Shown: one piece after another, positions 1 to 11,152 of the stretch
Layout: each line of letters starts with the position of its first letter
Position numbering within the stretch: position 1 is the stretch's first letter
DNA from: Ectobius pallidus
Taxonomy: Eukaryota; Arthropoda; Insecta; Blattodea; Ectobiidae
Direction of reading: 5' to 3'
DNA length: 64,000 nt
Assembly (NCBI GenBank): GCA_964059195.1
Contig: CAXKWD010000011.1
Span: forward strand, 28,333,791 to 28,397,790
Notes under the pieces: generated by a model
Databases searched by the model: none
Told to the model about the DNA's origin: nothing
Seen by the model: the letters and a program-made list of their open reading frames with translations, nothing else
Translations under genes and position numbers: made by a program

Positions 1-111
1 TTTTTCTGTTTTCCCCACTCTCAAAAAGAAAGTCGCCTTGGAATTTAGGTAGAATGAACCCTGTACTTTCCTTGTATGTTGTATCTATTTGCTTGTGATG
101 TCTTATATTGA

Positions 112-370
112 CGACCGCCGGCGTGGTATTGTGGTTAGCGTCGCTGACTACTGATCCGTCGGCCCGGGTTCTAACCCCCGCACTTCTTCTGATTTTTCTA
201 AGGAAGGAGCTGCTTGATAGAAAAGTAGCGGCTCAGGTCATGGAAACTACTATTAACGGCCGAGGGTGTCGGTATGCTGACCACATGCCCCCAATCTTAC
301 CATCTGCCTATGATTGATGTCGGGTGGTAGGTCTTGTCCCTTCAGGGATGTACCGCCACAGATTTTTTTT
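112..370 (+). mobile_element. SINE A (tRNA-derived)
   Basis: A non-coding retroposon with an internal RNA polymerase III promoter. An A-box-like stretch (GTGGTTAGCG) lies near 131 and a B box (GGTTCTAACCC) at 167-177, followed by a roughly 190-bp unrelated body and a T-rich end. It is flanked by an imperfect 11-bp direct repeat, TCTTATATTGA at 101-111 and TCTTATTTTGA at 371-381, as expected for LINE-assisted insertion. The 69-codon open frame inside it is incidental. Confidence 0.72.
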
Positions 371-381
371 TCTTATTTTGA

Positions 382-1710
382 GGCCATGCGTTGTGATGGT
401 CAGACATCAGTGAGTCCTTTTATATCTTTCCTGTATAACACGCGTCAGGGAATGTCTTCTAAGTCGTGTCTGAATGAATGTGTTGGATAAATTTAAATTT
501 TAGACAGCTTTTCTATGGACATTCTCTTGTAAGTCCCACAAAACGGGAGGTTAAATAGTTAGATAAGAAATGTCCTATTATCAGTGAGAGAAGACATTTT
601 CTCAAACAAAGGCTGCATTTTTCATATGAAACTGACAAATTAAATAAATCCAACTATTAGTGTCTCCAGAAGCTACAGGGAAGTGTTAATGAAAATAGTG
701 AAGCTATTATGTGCTTTATTTAAAATGATCTCCCAGATTTAAGTGGTATAGGTTTTTACGACGCTTAAGAAGACAACGGATCGAGGTTCCTGATTGAGGG
801 AAACTGATTGATGTTTTATCCATTGCTATTTTTAGGCGAATATTCAATCTATATTCCCGGAAATTGATTTTCCTCCTTCAAAATTCCTTTTCTTATAAGC
901 TATCGCAACAAAATATCTCATTGACCTCATCGGGAATCAACTTCCGTATTCTTGTATTTATGCAAAGTCTTTTTCGATAGGCACCGAGACTTATACGTAT
1001 TTCATACGCCACGTAATTTTGATCTAATACCTTAAAAATGTTGATTTGTTTATGGCTAGTAATTAATTTACGATGAATAAAACCTGGTCAGAGGAGTTGG
1101 CGATAAGCTAATATAAATCAATCGTGTCACATCTCTAATGCGGTAACTATTCAGTATTTACGTCCAAAAAATTGTTGAATTGAAAGACTTGATTTTATTT
1201 ATTGTGAGACAGAATAAATTCTTCTGAGAATGGGTACCGTACATGCTATAATATAATATAACACTGATTTTAAGACACACAGGACTCCTCTTTGACATCA
1301 TTTACCTTTCACTGTGTGACAGACGGGACAATGGAGCTTTTCATCTTGCTAGAATGAGCTGACATGAATGTCTCTATATAGAGATGGGTAATGGCTTTGG
1401 TGTCAACGAATTTACCGGGGAAAAAATTGTACTCTCTGGCTTGAAAGAAGACTTTATATTCCACGTACGCATTTCTTAAACACTTATTTTAATATGGTTT
1501 GTTATACATAACGGGGAACGTAGAGTTTTCTTTAAACAATAGCGAACGACCGGACACAGGTCACATCATTTTTTTAGTTTGGTATAATATCGCAACACAA
1601 GCAAGGCCAGGGGAAAGTACGCATATATAAGGGAACAATTTCTTCAGAAGGAGGTTGATTAGGAGGAGTAAAAGATAATACAAGAAACTGAATAACATAT
1701 AATGGTACAA
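382..1710. other. Intergenic, nothing supported
   Basis: AT-rich sequence without a convincing open frame, terminal repeat or RNA gene. Confidence 0.6.
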
Positions 1711-2060
1711 GATGGAAAGGTGAAGTCAGACTGAAAAATTCAATGCCATAGCCGGAATTTGAACAAGGATTTTTGGCTCTACGTGCCGCTTACCAACTGA
1801 GCTACCATGGCAACATTCCATGGCAGCATTAAATTCTCCAACTGACTCACATATCCCAGTATACCACCAGGCGTTCTCAATATGAGAAACCAACCCAATG
1901 GCGACTTACAACCTATAAGTAGGCTACTTTAAGACCCGGGCTTCGTAGTAAACCACTAGTAGGTCAGAGTGGAATCATAATTCTTTAGTTTATTCTTTAG
2001 ATCCTAGTTCAAATCCCGGCTATGACATTGAATTTTTCAGTCTGACTTCACCTTTCCATC
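1711..2060. mobile_element. Fold-back element with tRNA-like arm (family 1)
   Basis: The two ends are inverted repeats of about 54 bp. The left arm begins GATGGAAAGGTGAAGTCAG at 1711 and the right arm ends CTGACTTCACCTTTCCATC at 2060. Inside the left arm, 1744-1812 on the minus strand is tRNA-like: acceptor-like ends GCCATGG and CTATGGC, an A box (TAGCTCAGTTGG) and a B-box-like GTTCAAATTCC. The right arm keeps a plus-strand B-box-like GTTCAAATCCC at 2007-2017. No protein is encoded. A decayed relative lies at 7850-7954. Confidence 0.75.
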
Positions 2061-2445
2061 TTAGCCTACACAGGACCATTCCACATTCCTAAAGTCAAAT
2101 GCCTCATTCCGTACTATGAAAACTATATTTTAATTCGGATGTGCGACGTCTTCGTATATCCCAGCTTCTCTTCTATCCATCGTTATTGAGTATTTGAGAT
2201 TATATTACGAATCCAACATTACTTCCGCGTATTTTTATTTACATGAAATTGAAATTCAGTGCCACTAAATGTTTGATTTATTAATCTAATAATTGCTCTA
2301 ACTGTAACTTTTTTCGAAAAAGAGTCCAACGCAATTAAAGATGCAAATACTGTTACTTCCCATTCGAGCTACAATGACCTGTCCTTCTTAGTTTGCAGAA
2401 TTTAAGAACTAATGGAACTATATGGTATAAAATTTGGATTTGTAG

Positions 2446-3079
2446 TAGGGATGGGTCGATACCAGATTCTCTCGATACTCGATCTCGATACCGATACATG
2501 ATTGTTTCATCGATACTCGATACCGTCAACATTTCTAGTTTTAATAATTAGGTACATTAAAAATTGAAAGTTGAGAGAACTGTGTAGTACCAACTAAATT
2601 AATTAAGTGTGCATATTTAATTAGACAAAATTTAATATCATCAGTAGCCTATAATTATTTTTAAACTCTACATTCAAACTAAAATTAGTTTTTAAACAGT
2701 CCACTTACAAGTTTTAGTTCAAAAGTTACAATGGGGTTTGGACAGTCAGCTTGCTTGTTGGTTGTTATTGAAACGTTTGACAGGAAAAGAAACAATTAAG
2801 AATCTCTTCTGTTTGGATTTTAAAAGTCGGAAAGTCTTTATTTATGACTAGACAAAAGTCACAGAGTGGTTTTCTCCATTTCAAGGAGAAATAGAAGTAC
2901 AGTATCTGCTATATTTAGTAGACTAGTAAAAGCAGAAAGAGATACTGCATTTCCTTAAATTGCAGAGTTACCAAAGTATCGAAAAAGTACCGAACGAGTT
3001 TTCTGAAGTAACGCTCGATGCCGATACCATGCAAGTATCGAGAGTATCGAGGTATCGAAAGTATCGATGACCCATTCCT
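2446..3079. mobile_element. hAT-type non-autonomous element (CGATA-rich)
   Basis: Terminal inverted repeats read TAGGGATGGGTCGATAC at the left and GTATCGATGACCCATTCCT at the right. They are flanked by 8-bp direct repeats with one mismatch (ATTTGTAG at 2438-2445, TTTTGTAG at 3080-3087), the duplication length of the hAT superfamily. Both subterminal regions are full of CGATAC or TATCGA words, which could be transposase-binding repeats. At 634 bp with no open frame it would need a transposase supplied in trans. Confidence 0.75.
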
Positions 3080-3540
3080 TTTTGTAGTTATGTTTCCTCT
3101 TTTGTCCTATTAGATTATCCCGCTTGGGTCCGAAATGATTTCAGTATTTTGTCTTTTAGTGTTGTAAATCTGTTCTCCTGCTGCAGTCTAGTAAGTTCAC
3201 ATCCGTGCGAGTGCTACTGGTAGTACCATTCTTTCTAAATTGAGAAATTAAATAACATGATTTTGACTTATCCTCAACTCCTAATTACACAAAGAAAGTT
3301 CAGCTAATTTCTCAATGAACCTTATTTATTGTTGATGTTAACCACAAGAAGTTTCGTCAGTATCAGTATGACTTTTCAGAACATATTAGGCCGCCGTTTA
3401 GCATGTAAGATACAGCCGCTAACATCCAATTTTCACACGTTTACCCCTTCAATTACCTTAATTATTATTTTAATACTCTACGCCAACGGAAAATATCCGC
3501 TGTTTTACACAACGCAAAAAATAGGGTAATCTTTGTACTA

Positions 3541-3692
3541 GAACTCAAACTTAACAGAAATGAGTACCAGGAGCAATTCTGGGGGTAAAGGCGGCCAGTG
3601 CGTAAGGCTGACAACCTTACCACCTCCACGTGTCGAATGTCCAACCTCAACCTCCTGAAATCCTCTGGGCCTGTATAGGGATCACTTTACAC
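3541..3692 (+). mobile_element. SINE C, 5'-truncated copy
   Basis: This matches, in the opposite orientation, the body and 3' end of the SINE C copies at 60724-60986 and 61609-61917. The word GTAAGGCTGACAACCTTACC and the following CCTCAACCTCCTG and CTCTGGGCCT are shared. The tRNA-like head is missing, so this is a 3' fragment. Confidence 0.65.
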
Positions 3693-4583
3693 TTTCATGA
3701 AATAATTAATCGTACAGTAAAGACACGATCCCAGACTCCACGTTCTTGAGGAATCCATGGAAGAGGAATTTATTTCAACTTCTGGGTTCACCAAGCGAGT
3801 AAACATTAGAGCCATTAACCGATTAAAATTTAACGCTATGGTATTAGATCCTAGAGGACGCTTGAGAGGGACGTCACACATGCAGAGGAAGTTAATGAAG
3901 AGAAACAGGCAATAGAACTGAACGCTCTCTCTAGTTTTTTCTCTCTCTTCAGAGCATGCCATCTCCATTAAACAAATGGACCCTGAGAGAACTCTTATAT
4001 TCGAAGGTAGAGATAGGCCTACGGTTCTGCAATTTATTTGGTTTGAAGCTCGATTCTTTTTACGTTAATGGGCTCTTTTTAAAATGCACGCCGTAAATTC
4101 ACGATTAAAGGTTTTGGACAAATCACGTTGGGGCAGGTGGTCCTGGGATACTTGCAACGTTTATCCTAGGATTTTACCCTTAAATGTAAACAATTATTGC
4201 CGTATGATGCATTCGTAATAACAAAACACGAAGATGATGATTGCATTTATATTTTAAGACTTACTGGTAAATTACAATATTTTTATAATGACATAGGTAT
4301 TAAACCGTTATAATTCCTGAGCTCGAAATATGTATCTTGAGGTGTGACCGGTTTCTACACATATGACCTTATTAACGTTTTGACATTTCGTTATCAACAA
4401 ACCTTGAGCGTATCTCTCCCACACATTGCACTCCAACACATTTCACGAACCGAGACATTCAGTTAAGTACCCTGATGCCAAGACAGTAAACTAAAATATT
4501 CCTTCGGAGAAGTTATATACAAATTTCTTATTAAATCTTTACGTACCGTTCATTGTTGGTAATTACAGTATTTACCAGTATTT
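3693..4583. other. Intergenic, nothing supported
   Basis: The short minus-strand open frame at 3687-3968 has no recognisable domain and is probably chance. Confidence 0.5.
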
Positions 4584-4591
4584 GGTAGGAG

Positions 4592-6019
4592 CCAGAGGTG
4601 TACAAATCTCGATTTTGGCTTGCCCAAACCCGCTTGAACGCCAGGCAAGCAAGTTGCCAGCGTCATAGCTAGGAAGCAGGCAGGTTTCTTTAAGCCTGAT
4701 GGGTCAGGTCAAACCCAGCCTAGGCAAGTCAGAATAAGCTTGCGACATTCCTATCAGCTAAACAACTGTAGTTGCTGAGTGTAGGTAATACTTTCTTGCT
4801 TTTCTACATGCTGGTAGAAGAAATCACCATGCAGATAAATAAAAGGTGGATAAAGTATTAAAAATCGTTTTAGCGTCTTAACACAATTATTATTTTTATT
4901 ATTAGGTAGATTTCGAAGAAAAATCTACCTAATGACTTTCAAAAAATTCGTTCATATCGTTACGTTTCATGCCTCCCTAAGTACGAAACCACCGCCTGTT
5001 AAAAAAATTGTGATATTTATATTTATATGCAGTATATGTATATGTATATATATCTTTACACGCTAGCGGCCGTAATTTTCAAGATATTTGAATCAAATTT
5101 TATTATGTTATTTCTAGGCCCAATAGTTCAGACAAGTTCGTTAATGAGCAAAATTGGCCTAAGGGGGTGGTCGGGGGAGGGGGTTGAAATTTTAAAACAT
5201 TTATATCTCGGCCCCTATGAGGTATAGAGGGAAACTTTGGTTGCATAAATTAGAGTACTCCTTATGGAGTTCACAGTGACACCAACAATTCGGGGGTTTT
5301 GGGAGTACGAGTGGGAAAGGGGGTATGGGGATGGAAATTCGAAATTTTCGAAACTACGTCTTGTGGGGTATCGTTGAAAAGCTCTTGATGAGTACTCTAC
5401 AAATCAATAACTAGTTTCTTGATAGTTCTCATATAAGGCGAGATTTGAATGTTTTAAAAAGTTCTCTATCCTCTTTTTTGCAGTTATTATTGCGGGTTTG
5501 TCATGCCTAGGCTAAAGAAGAAGAGTGCTACGCAGCGACAGTAAATTAAAACAAAAGCACTTCGAAATCTACCTCAGCTTGTAGGCTTGCCTAAAGGGAT
5601 TTTTGTTATTGTTATTAATGATTTTATGATGTTTTCTCGAAAATGTTTGAAAATTTTTCCCATGCCGGAATAGTACTTTTGTTCATTGATAATTAATTCA
5701 AACTGTCCACATTTTAGTTTCTCCTCGGCTTCCTTCAGGGTAAAATTCTCTAAATACATCTGAAGTTCCTCAACTACGTAACTGCACGACTTACCAGTGC
5801 ACTGCTATACCCAGTTTCGTATTTTTTCCGCCAGGCCTTGCAGTTTCCTTAGGTCCTGAGCAACCCACCAAGTTATGAAGAGCTTATGACTCATAGCGAC
5901 AGTATTTCTTATCATCGTTGTAATCTGACTTGCTTTCAAGTCAAGCAAGTTAAAAGCTGTGACTGGTTGCAGAATTTCAAAGGGGCAGGCAAGCTAAAAT
6001 CAGAATATGTACACCTCTA
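4592..6019. mobile_element. hAT-type element carrying a nested insertion
   Basis: Terminal inverted repeats of about 30 bp: the left end begins CCAGAGGTGTACAAATCT and the right end finishes AGAATATGTACACCTCTA, both followed inward by a GATTTTGGCTTGCC-like stretch. The flanks are 8-bp repeats with one mismatch (GGTAGGAG at 4584-4591, GGTAGGAC at 6020-6027), so hAT-like. A second inverted-repeat element occupies 4904-5574; without it this element is about 757 bp. The minus frame at 5574-5759, which can be read upstream to about 5805, could be a transposase remnant, but I do not recognise it. Confidence 0.72.
4904..5574. mobile_element. Inverted-repeat element nested in the hAT element
   Basis: Perfect 15-bp inverted ends: AGGTAGATTTCGAAG at 4904-4918 and CTTCGAAATCTACCT at 5560-5574. 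The left end carries a second, inward-facing copy of the word (ATCTACCT) at 4923-4930, forming a small hairpin. The interior has unusually G-rich tracts (about 5160-5185 and 5280-5335). No coding capacity and no clear flanking duplication, so the superfamily is undetermined. Confidence 0.55.
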
Positions 6020-6280
6020 GGTAGGACTCACTATGCATGCATTGTAATCTTGGCTCGCGGTTCTCATTTTTGAGTTTTCCTCTCACGCATTAGATCTCGA
6101 CAATATGACACGCAATTATTTAAGTAATAAAACATTAATTCATATGACGACAGAACTCATTCAAATTTGAGAAAGCTATAAAACACGATCTAATTTCGCT
6201 ATAGATATATAAGCATTCATGAACCACAGATTATTGTCTCTGTTGGACATTACATGAGAATATTATAGGAGAAAAATTCC

Positions 6281-6352
6281 TCCGACACTGGGACTCGAAC
6301 CCAGGACCTTTGCCTATTCGCACCAATGCTCTACCAACTGAGCTAAGCCGGA
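6281..6352 (-). ncRNA. tRNA-like sequence, left arm of fold-back
   Basis: A 72-nt cloverleaf-like sequence. The D arm GCTCAGTTGGTAGAGC and T arm CTGGG-TTCGAGT-CCCAG pair perfectly, and the acceptor ends TCCGGCT and TGTCGGA pair mostly. The A box is TAGCTCAGTTGG and the B box GGGTTCGAGTCCC. The anticodon stem has a mismatch and position 33 is C instead of the near-universal U. It is therefore more likely a polymerase III promoter of tRNA origin than a working tRNA. Confidence 0.6.
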
Positions 6353-6607
6353 GTTCAGTTCACAGCGCCAGATGGAATCTCTCTCTCCTATGACTGTTTG
6401 CCCTAATGGTAGACCATTAGGGCAAGCAGTCCATCAGATTCCATCTGGCGTTGTGAATTGAACTCCGGCTTAGCTCAGTTGGTAGAGCATTGGCGCGAAT
6501 AGCCAAAGGTCCTGGGTTTAATCTCTCTCTCCTATGACTGTTTGCCCTAATGGTAGACCATTAGGGCAAGCAGTCCATCAGATTCCATCTGGCGTTGTGA
6601 ATTGAAC

Positions 6608-6679
6608 TCCGGCTTAGCTCAGTTGGTAGAGCATTGGCGCGAATAGCCAAAGGTCCTGGGTTTAAGTCCCAGTGTAGGA
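6608..6679 (+). ncRNA. tRNA-like sequence, right arm of fold-back
   Basis: The opposite-strand partner of 6281-6352. Its anticodon stem is perfect (TTGGC, GCCAA) with loop GCGAATA, giving GAA at the anticodon position. C at position 33 and a T-loop of TTTAAGT (normally TTCRANN) argue against a functional tRNA-Phe. A truncated third copy, ending at the T arm, lies at 6464-6520. Confidence 0.55.
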
Positions 6680-6716
6680 GGAATTTTTCTCCTATAATAT
6701 TCTCTAATTTCGCTAT

Positions 6717-7849
6717 TTGGGATAAATAAAATCGTAAATAATCTAAAAATTATCATGAGTGAATATTGAGTAAAGGTGGTAGAATGCTCTAGAAGAACGA
6801 ATTATAAACTTTTAATCTACAGTTTTTAAATATTTGACTATTTCACGATGTTTCCATATCGTCAGATAGTCTTTGGTATTATTTTTTCTTGACAAATTTA
6901 GAATACGTATTGTATAATATTGTATTTATATGAAATGTTTTTTTTGTGACACTCATGTTTATTTCTAACTCGTACATTATCGAAATGGTGGGGAGAGTAA
7001 TCCCTTCCAGGGATATGAAAATGTGTTTATGAAAGGGGGAAGCGATTTTACGAGGGGGAAATTCCTCTCATCCTCGAACAGTTCGATACATCACATTCCT
7101 ATCAGTTCCTCGCCTGTAGGTTGAAGCAGCGCGACAGCCAATTTTCACTTTCACGTCAGCGTCTTGGCGCTATCTCGGATTTGAAGCTAATTCAGATGTG
7201 TTCTGGAGGGGAGGGAAAACAAAATTGTACTGGATGGAATGCTGCTAAATCCACGTAGACATTCAGAGGTTATTCAGCTGGAGATATGTTCGGAAATTAG
7301 TACTTGCTACGTTATTAGACTAGCATCTGCAATATGGATGTGAAATAACTGTATAGGCTAGTACATTTTCATTGCGCTTTGATCAAGTTGTATGTAATGC
7401 CTTTTCGGCGAATATTTTATGGGCTTCGTAGAAAATTAAGTTTGCGAGAAGTTTTCTAAACTACTTCACTTGATGAGTGTATCCATATAAACCTGATTTC
7501 TACAGATATCATTAGAGAAGTCAATAAGTTTCGAAAATAGGTTCATAGTTAAGGTATCAAAATGTTTTGATAAGAATCACAGCTTTCTCAGGTTAAATTG
7601 CAGTAGAACTAGCATTATACCCTTTTTATTTGAGTTTTTGTTTGTTTGTTTGTTTTTTGTTTGTTTGTTTTTTTTTTTTTGCATTTTGCATTTTGATTAT
7701 AATCAACTTGCTGTTTCTCGGTTAAAAATATTTTTAAGCGTTTCCTTGACTTCAAATGCTAATGACTTTATAATCCTTTTGCTGGATGTATGAACATATC
7801 TGAGTAGCTGTATTATATACACTTATAATTCTATAAACAATAAAGAACG
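6717..7849. other. Intergenic, nothing supported
   Basis: AT-rich. A (GTTT)n and poly(T) tract at about 7636-7681 could be the tail of a minus-strand retroposon whose body is not recognised. Confidence 0.5.
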
Positions 7850-7954
7850 TAGAAAGGTAGAGTCAGACTGAAAATTTCAATGTCATCGCCGAGGATCTGT
7901 GGTTCCAATCCCAGCTATGGCATTGAATTTTTCAACATGACTTCTACCTTTCCA
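7850..7954. mobile_element. Hairpin remnant of fold-back family 1
   Basis: The arms GTAGAAAGGTAGAGTCAGACTG (7850 on) and CATGACTTCTACCTTTCCAGC (to 7954) match the ends of the 1711-2060 element. The middle is reduced to a B-box-like GGTTCCAATCCC and acceptor-like CTATGGCA. The same downstream word (TTAGCCTACACA) follows both copies, so the element proper may extend a few bases further right. Confidence 0.6.
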
Positions 7955-8706
7955 GCTTAGCCTACACATGCCTAGTGTGAAAGAACTATCATTCCAATAT
8001 ACAGTACTGCATAGTTTTCTTTCCAACCTGAAATTGTTATACTTTAAAAAAATATTGACATTAGGAAAAAAAAGTTGTTTAAAGTAGTAACAAGTTCTCC
8101 TATTACTATAATTGCATAGCGTTTCTTTTCTCTGTACTGAAATTACTATAATTATAATCTCTGGCTACAGTAAATTCGATATATTTTTAGAGTGTAAGTA
8201 AACAAAACGAGCAACAATCTAATACCACAGTTCACAGGTTATTCGATTTTTTGCGAGGAAAAAGGAGTTACAAAATATGTCCTGTAGTACGTTCAATAAT
8301 ATTAAATTATACCTCTAATCAGATCTAGGCCTATAGATCAATGTCGTTTTATATTCACTGGAAATGGGTAACGTTTAACGGGTGACTTAGATTTCCAGTA
8401 ACTTCTTACTCCTTTTATCTATTCTATCAGCTACACATATCTGAGGATTTTTCTTTTGACTGAATTTTCTACAACTTAATAATTTCTACCTCTTCACCAA
8501 TGTTGATACCTTTGCCATGAACATGTTTCGGATTGAGGACTTTAAATTTTGAAAGTCTAGGTTTATAAATTTTGGCCATTACTTTGAAGAAAAAAAAAAT
8601 TACCAACCCTATTAGACTCTGAACTACATTATATTATGTTATATCTTACTAGCTTAGTCAATGGCAATAGAAAATTTCTCAGCAAGCTAGTGGAATATTA
8701 TTTATC
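7955..8706. other. Intergenic, nothing supported
   Basis: AT-rich. The last 60-70 bases may be the 3' untranslated tail of the LINE that follows; a loosely similar stretch occurs near 13990-14065. Confidence 0.4.
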
Positions 8707-9305
8707 TTATGGAACCCGAAGGTTTATTGCCGCGCTTACCTGAGTCCGCCATTCAACCCTATTCTGTGCTAACTCCATCCAATCATCCCTTGCAAATCCT
8801 ACTTCCCTTAAATCCATTTTAAGATTGTCCTCCCACCTATGTCTAGGTCTTCCGCGTGGTCTTTTCCCTTCGGATCTCCCAATCAATACTTTTGAGATAT
8901 GTCTTTCCTCCCCTGTGCGTGAAACATGTCCAGCCCATTTTATCCTTCGCGATTTAATTACCCTTACTACATCCGGTGAAGCGTACAGGTCATGAAGCTC
9001 GTCGTTATGCAATTTTCTCCAGCACCCATTTTCATCCCTCTTGGTCCCAAATATTTTCCTAAGCACCCTGTTTTCGAACACTGACTATGTTCTTCCCGAT
9101 GTGTAAGCGGCCATGTCTCACATCCATATAATACAACCGGCAGGATATTAGTCTTATAAATCTTAATTTTTAGATTTCTGGACAGAAGACGAGAAGATAA
9201 GAGTTTCTAAACTGCATAGTAACAAGCATTTCCTGATTTGAGTCGAGGCTTAACTTCTGCCTTAATATTATTTGTGTCTGTAATTATTGTTCCCAGATAT
9301 TTGTA
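8707..9305 (-). pseudogene. LINE reverse transcriptase C-terminus (RTE-like), broken
   Basis: The 3' end of a non-LTR retrotransposon. The clean frame (9081 to 8707) encodes a run with RRIKWAGHVSR, KRPRGRPRHRWEDN and a final NLRVP, typical of the tail after the RT domain in RTE-like LINEs. Upstream, other frames keep KYLGTIITDTNN, SSRLLSRNLK and ILPVVLYGCETW, so the family's protein can be followed to about 9305. A frameshift near 9081-9090 and a TAG within the upstream part (about 9211) break it. There is no endonuclease or catalytic RT core, so the copy is 5'-truncated. Assignment to RTE is from memory of related sequences. Confidence 0.78.
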
Positions 9306-10924
9306 TTATATCATATTATATTATAATTGACGTACTAAGCCCAGCGTTTTTAACATATTACGTTACAAATATTGTATAATATGTGATTAAATGCTATGGA
9401 ACTTTTTGGTATTTGCCTACAAATTCAACCAAGTTTATTACTTTTCTCCGTATCAACCGAATGCAAATGAATTCACAGAAATATGCGGACTGTGCTAAGA
9501 ATCTTAAACACTTCTTTAAACTCTAATGTTAAACATTACAATTTCACTAATTGCAGTATAATTGTAAGACATAAACTTCACGGGTTACTGATCCGCAAGA
9601 GAGTGAACCGTGCCCAGAAATTCTGGTGTGCTTAAGAAGTGAAAAGAAAGGCAGCTCCACAAGAATCACATGCTTCACTCTACTTTCGTTTACTTGTTAG
9701 TAGACTATTGAATTTACTAATGACATACTTAAAGTTAGAAAATTTACTTGCCCCCTTAATTTACACAAAATCCATTAAGTTTAAAAAATATTAAGAGTTA
9801 AATCACTCCATATCAGTTTCTCTAATAATAGTGTGTATATAAATATAAAAACCGTAAACCTACAGAATAAGACAATTAAATGTTCTTGAATCTATACTAT
9901 TTCGAAAATAGTAAATTTCTACCAATATGTCATTAGGTTATTTTGCTACAAGTAATATTGCCAATAAAACATGGACATCTGAACATTTATTTGACTCCTA
10001 ATTTGTACGTAATATGGATTATGCAATAGTAGTCTAACTTTGGAAAAAAAACCCATAGAATGACTGTGAACTCTATAGAATAATGTGGTATTTGTATATA
10101 CAAAAATAACTTAATAAACGCAATCTCTATTAGGCATTACGTAACGTAAGATCATCCTAGCCTTGGAGTTATTTAAACTACATTCTATAATATCCATTTA
10201 TATCTCTCCACCTCACAAATGCAAACAAAAATACTTTGTATTATTAATATATAACCAAATTACAACAGTATGTAAGGGATATTTGACATTAGTTGAAGAT
10301 GGGCCTAACCCTGGAGTTATTTAAAAGAGACTAGAGGTTATATATCCGTTTAGGCATAATAGATTATCTCTGTATTTTACTATAGCAAGTAAAGAGAACG
10401 ATGCATTAAAAGTAAATAAGTTCCAATAGAAAATAAGGAATAAGCAGTGGAGTTATTTTAAATTCAGGCTTTAAAATCCAGTTAATTATATCAGCCTAGC
10501 CCTGAAGTTAACTAAAAACAGATTCTAAAATACATTTAAAAGATTATATCTGCACCTTACAACAGAACATTTTGCGGTATGAGTAAATATTCATGTTTAG
10601 TAAATTGTGGCGTAGAATTACGGACGGCTACACATACCTAGCCTTACGTTTTCCTATATCCGTTATATTAAACTAATGCAGATTCGGGGTGGAAAACGAT
10701 TTGAAACAAATTAAGTTGTCAGAAACATATGGTCAATAACAGTCAGCTGTTCTTGCAACTTCAGGCATTTCGTTATTTATGTAATGCAATATAACTTCTT
10801 CTTAGAACTGCTTTATCTGTTTAGAGAAACTGTAGTGACGTTAGTAAGTCGTATCTCTGCAGGAGATCCGTGTATAGTTTAATGGCAGAGCCAGCTGTAG
10901 TTTCATTTCTACTTGTGAGCTTTC
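9306..10924. other. Intergenic, nothing supported
   Basis: AT-rich, no open frame of note and no repeat structure that I can align. Confidence 0.55.
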
Positions 10925-11152
10925 TTATTCTTATTGTTATTTCCCTGAGTTTTACCTTCCCCGTTGTAGGGACTTTTGTGCGGCCCACACTACCCGGGCC
11001 TTAGAGGACCGCGACCTGTCGGGGAGGGAGTTTCTATGGAACACACACATAGTTTTTTACCAAACAAGGTGAATAATCAACCCAATGCCGGGGGTTTTCC
11101 TCCGAGACAACACGAACACATTGGACGAGATACTTACTCACACTCATTTCAC
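10925..11152 (-). mobile_element. SINE B, 5'-truncated copy
   Basis: In reverse complement this follows the 3' half of SINE B (15017-15461): a TGTGTTCGTGTTGTCTCGG-like word, then CCCCGGCATTGGG, CCGACAGGTCGCGG, AAGGCCCGGG and a GGTAAAACTCAG tail. It is diverged and lacks the tRNA-like head. Confidence 0.65.

Larger units (their letters stand above)
6203..6702. mobile_element. Fold-back element with cloverleaf arms (family 2)
   Basis: A near-palindrome spans 6256-6704. The left arm (from GAGAATATTATAGGAG) and the right arm (to CTCCTATAATATTCTC) are inverted over about 125 bp. The centre is a perfect 11-bp-stem hairpin (GCCCTAATGGT, AG loop, ACCATTAGGGC) at 6401-6424. A 144-bp unit, 6377-6520, is tandemly repeated at 6521-6664, bringing a second hairpin and a second tRNA-like arm. 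The insertion is bounded by a perfect 14-bp direct repeat, TCTAATTTCGCTAT, at 6189-6202 and 6703-6716; the last two bases of the palindrome fall in the right copy. A long duplication favours retroposition over cut-and-paste. Confidence 0.75.

Noticed and set aside
6281..6352. Functional tRNA gene
   Set aside because: Anticodon-stem mismatch, C at position 33 and its place inside a repeated palindrome make a repeat-derived promoter more likely.
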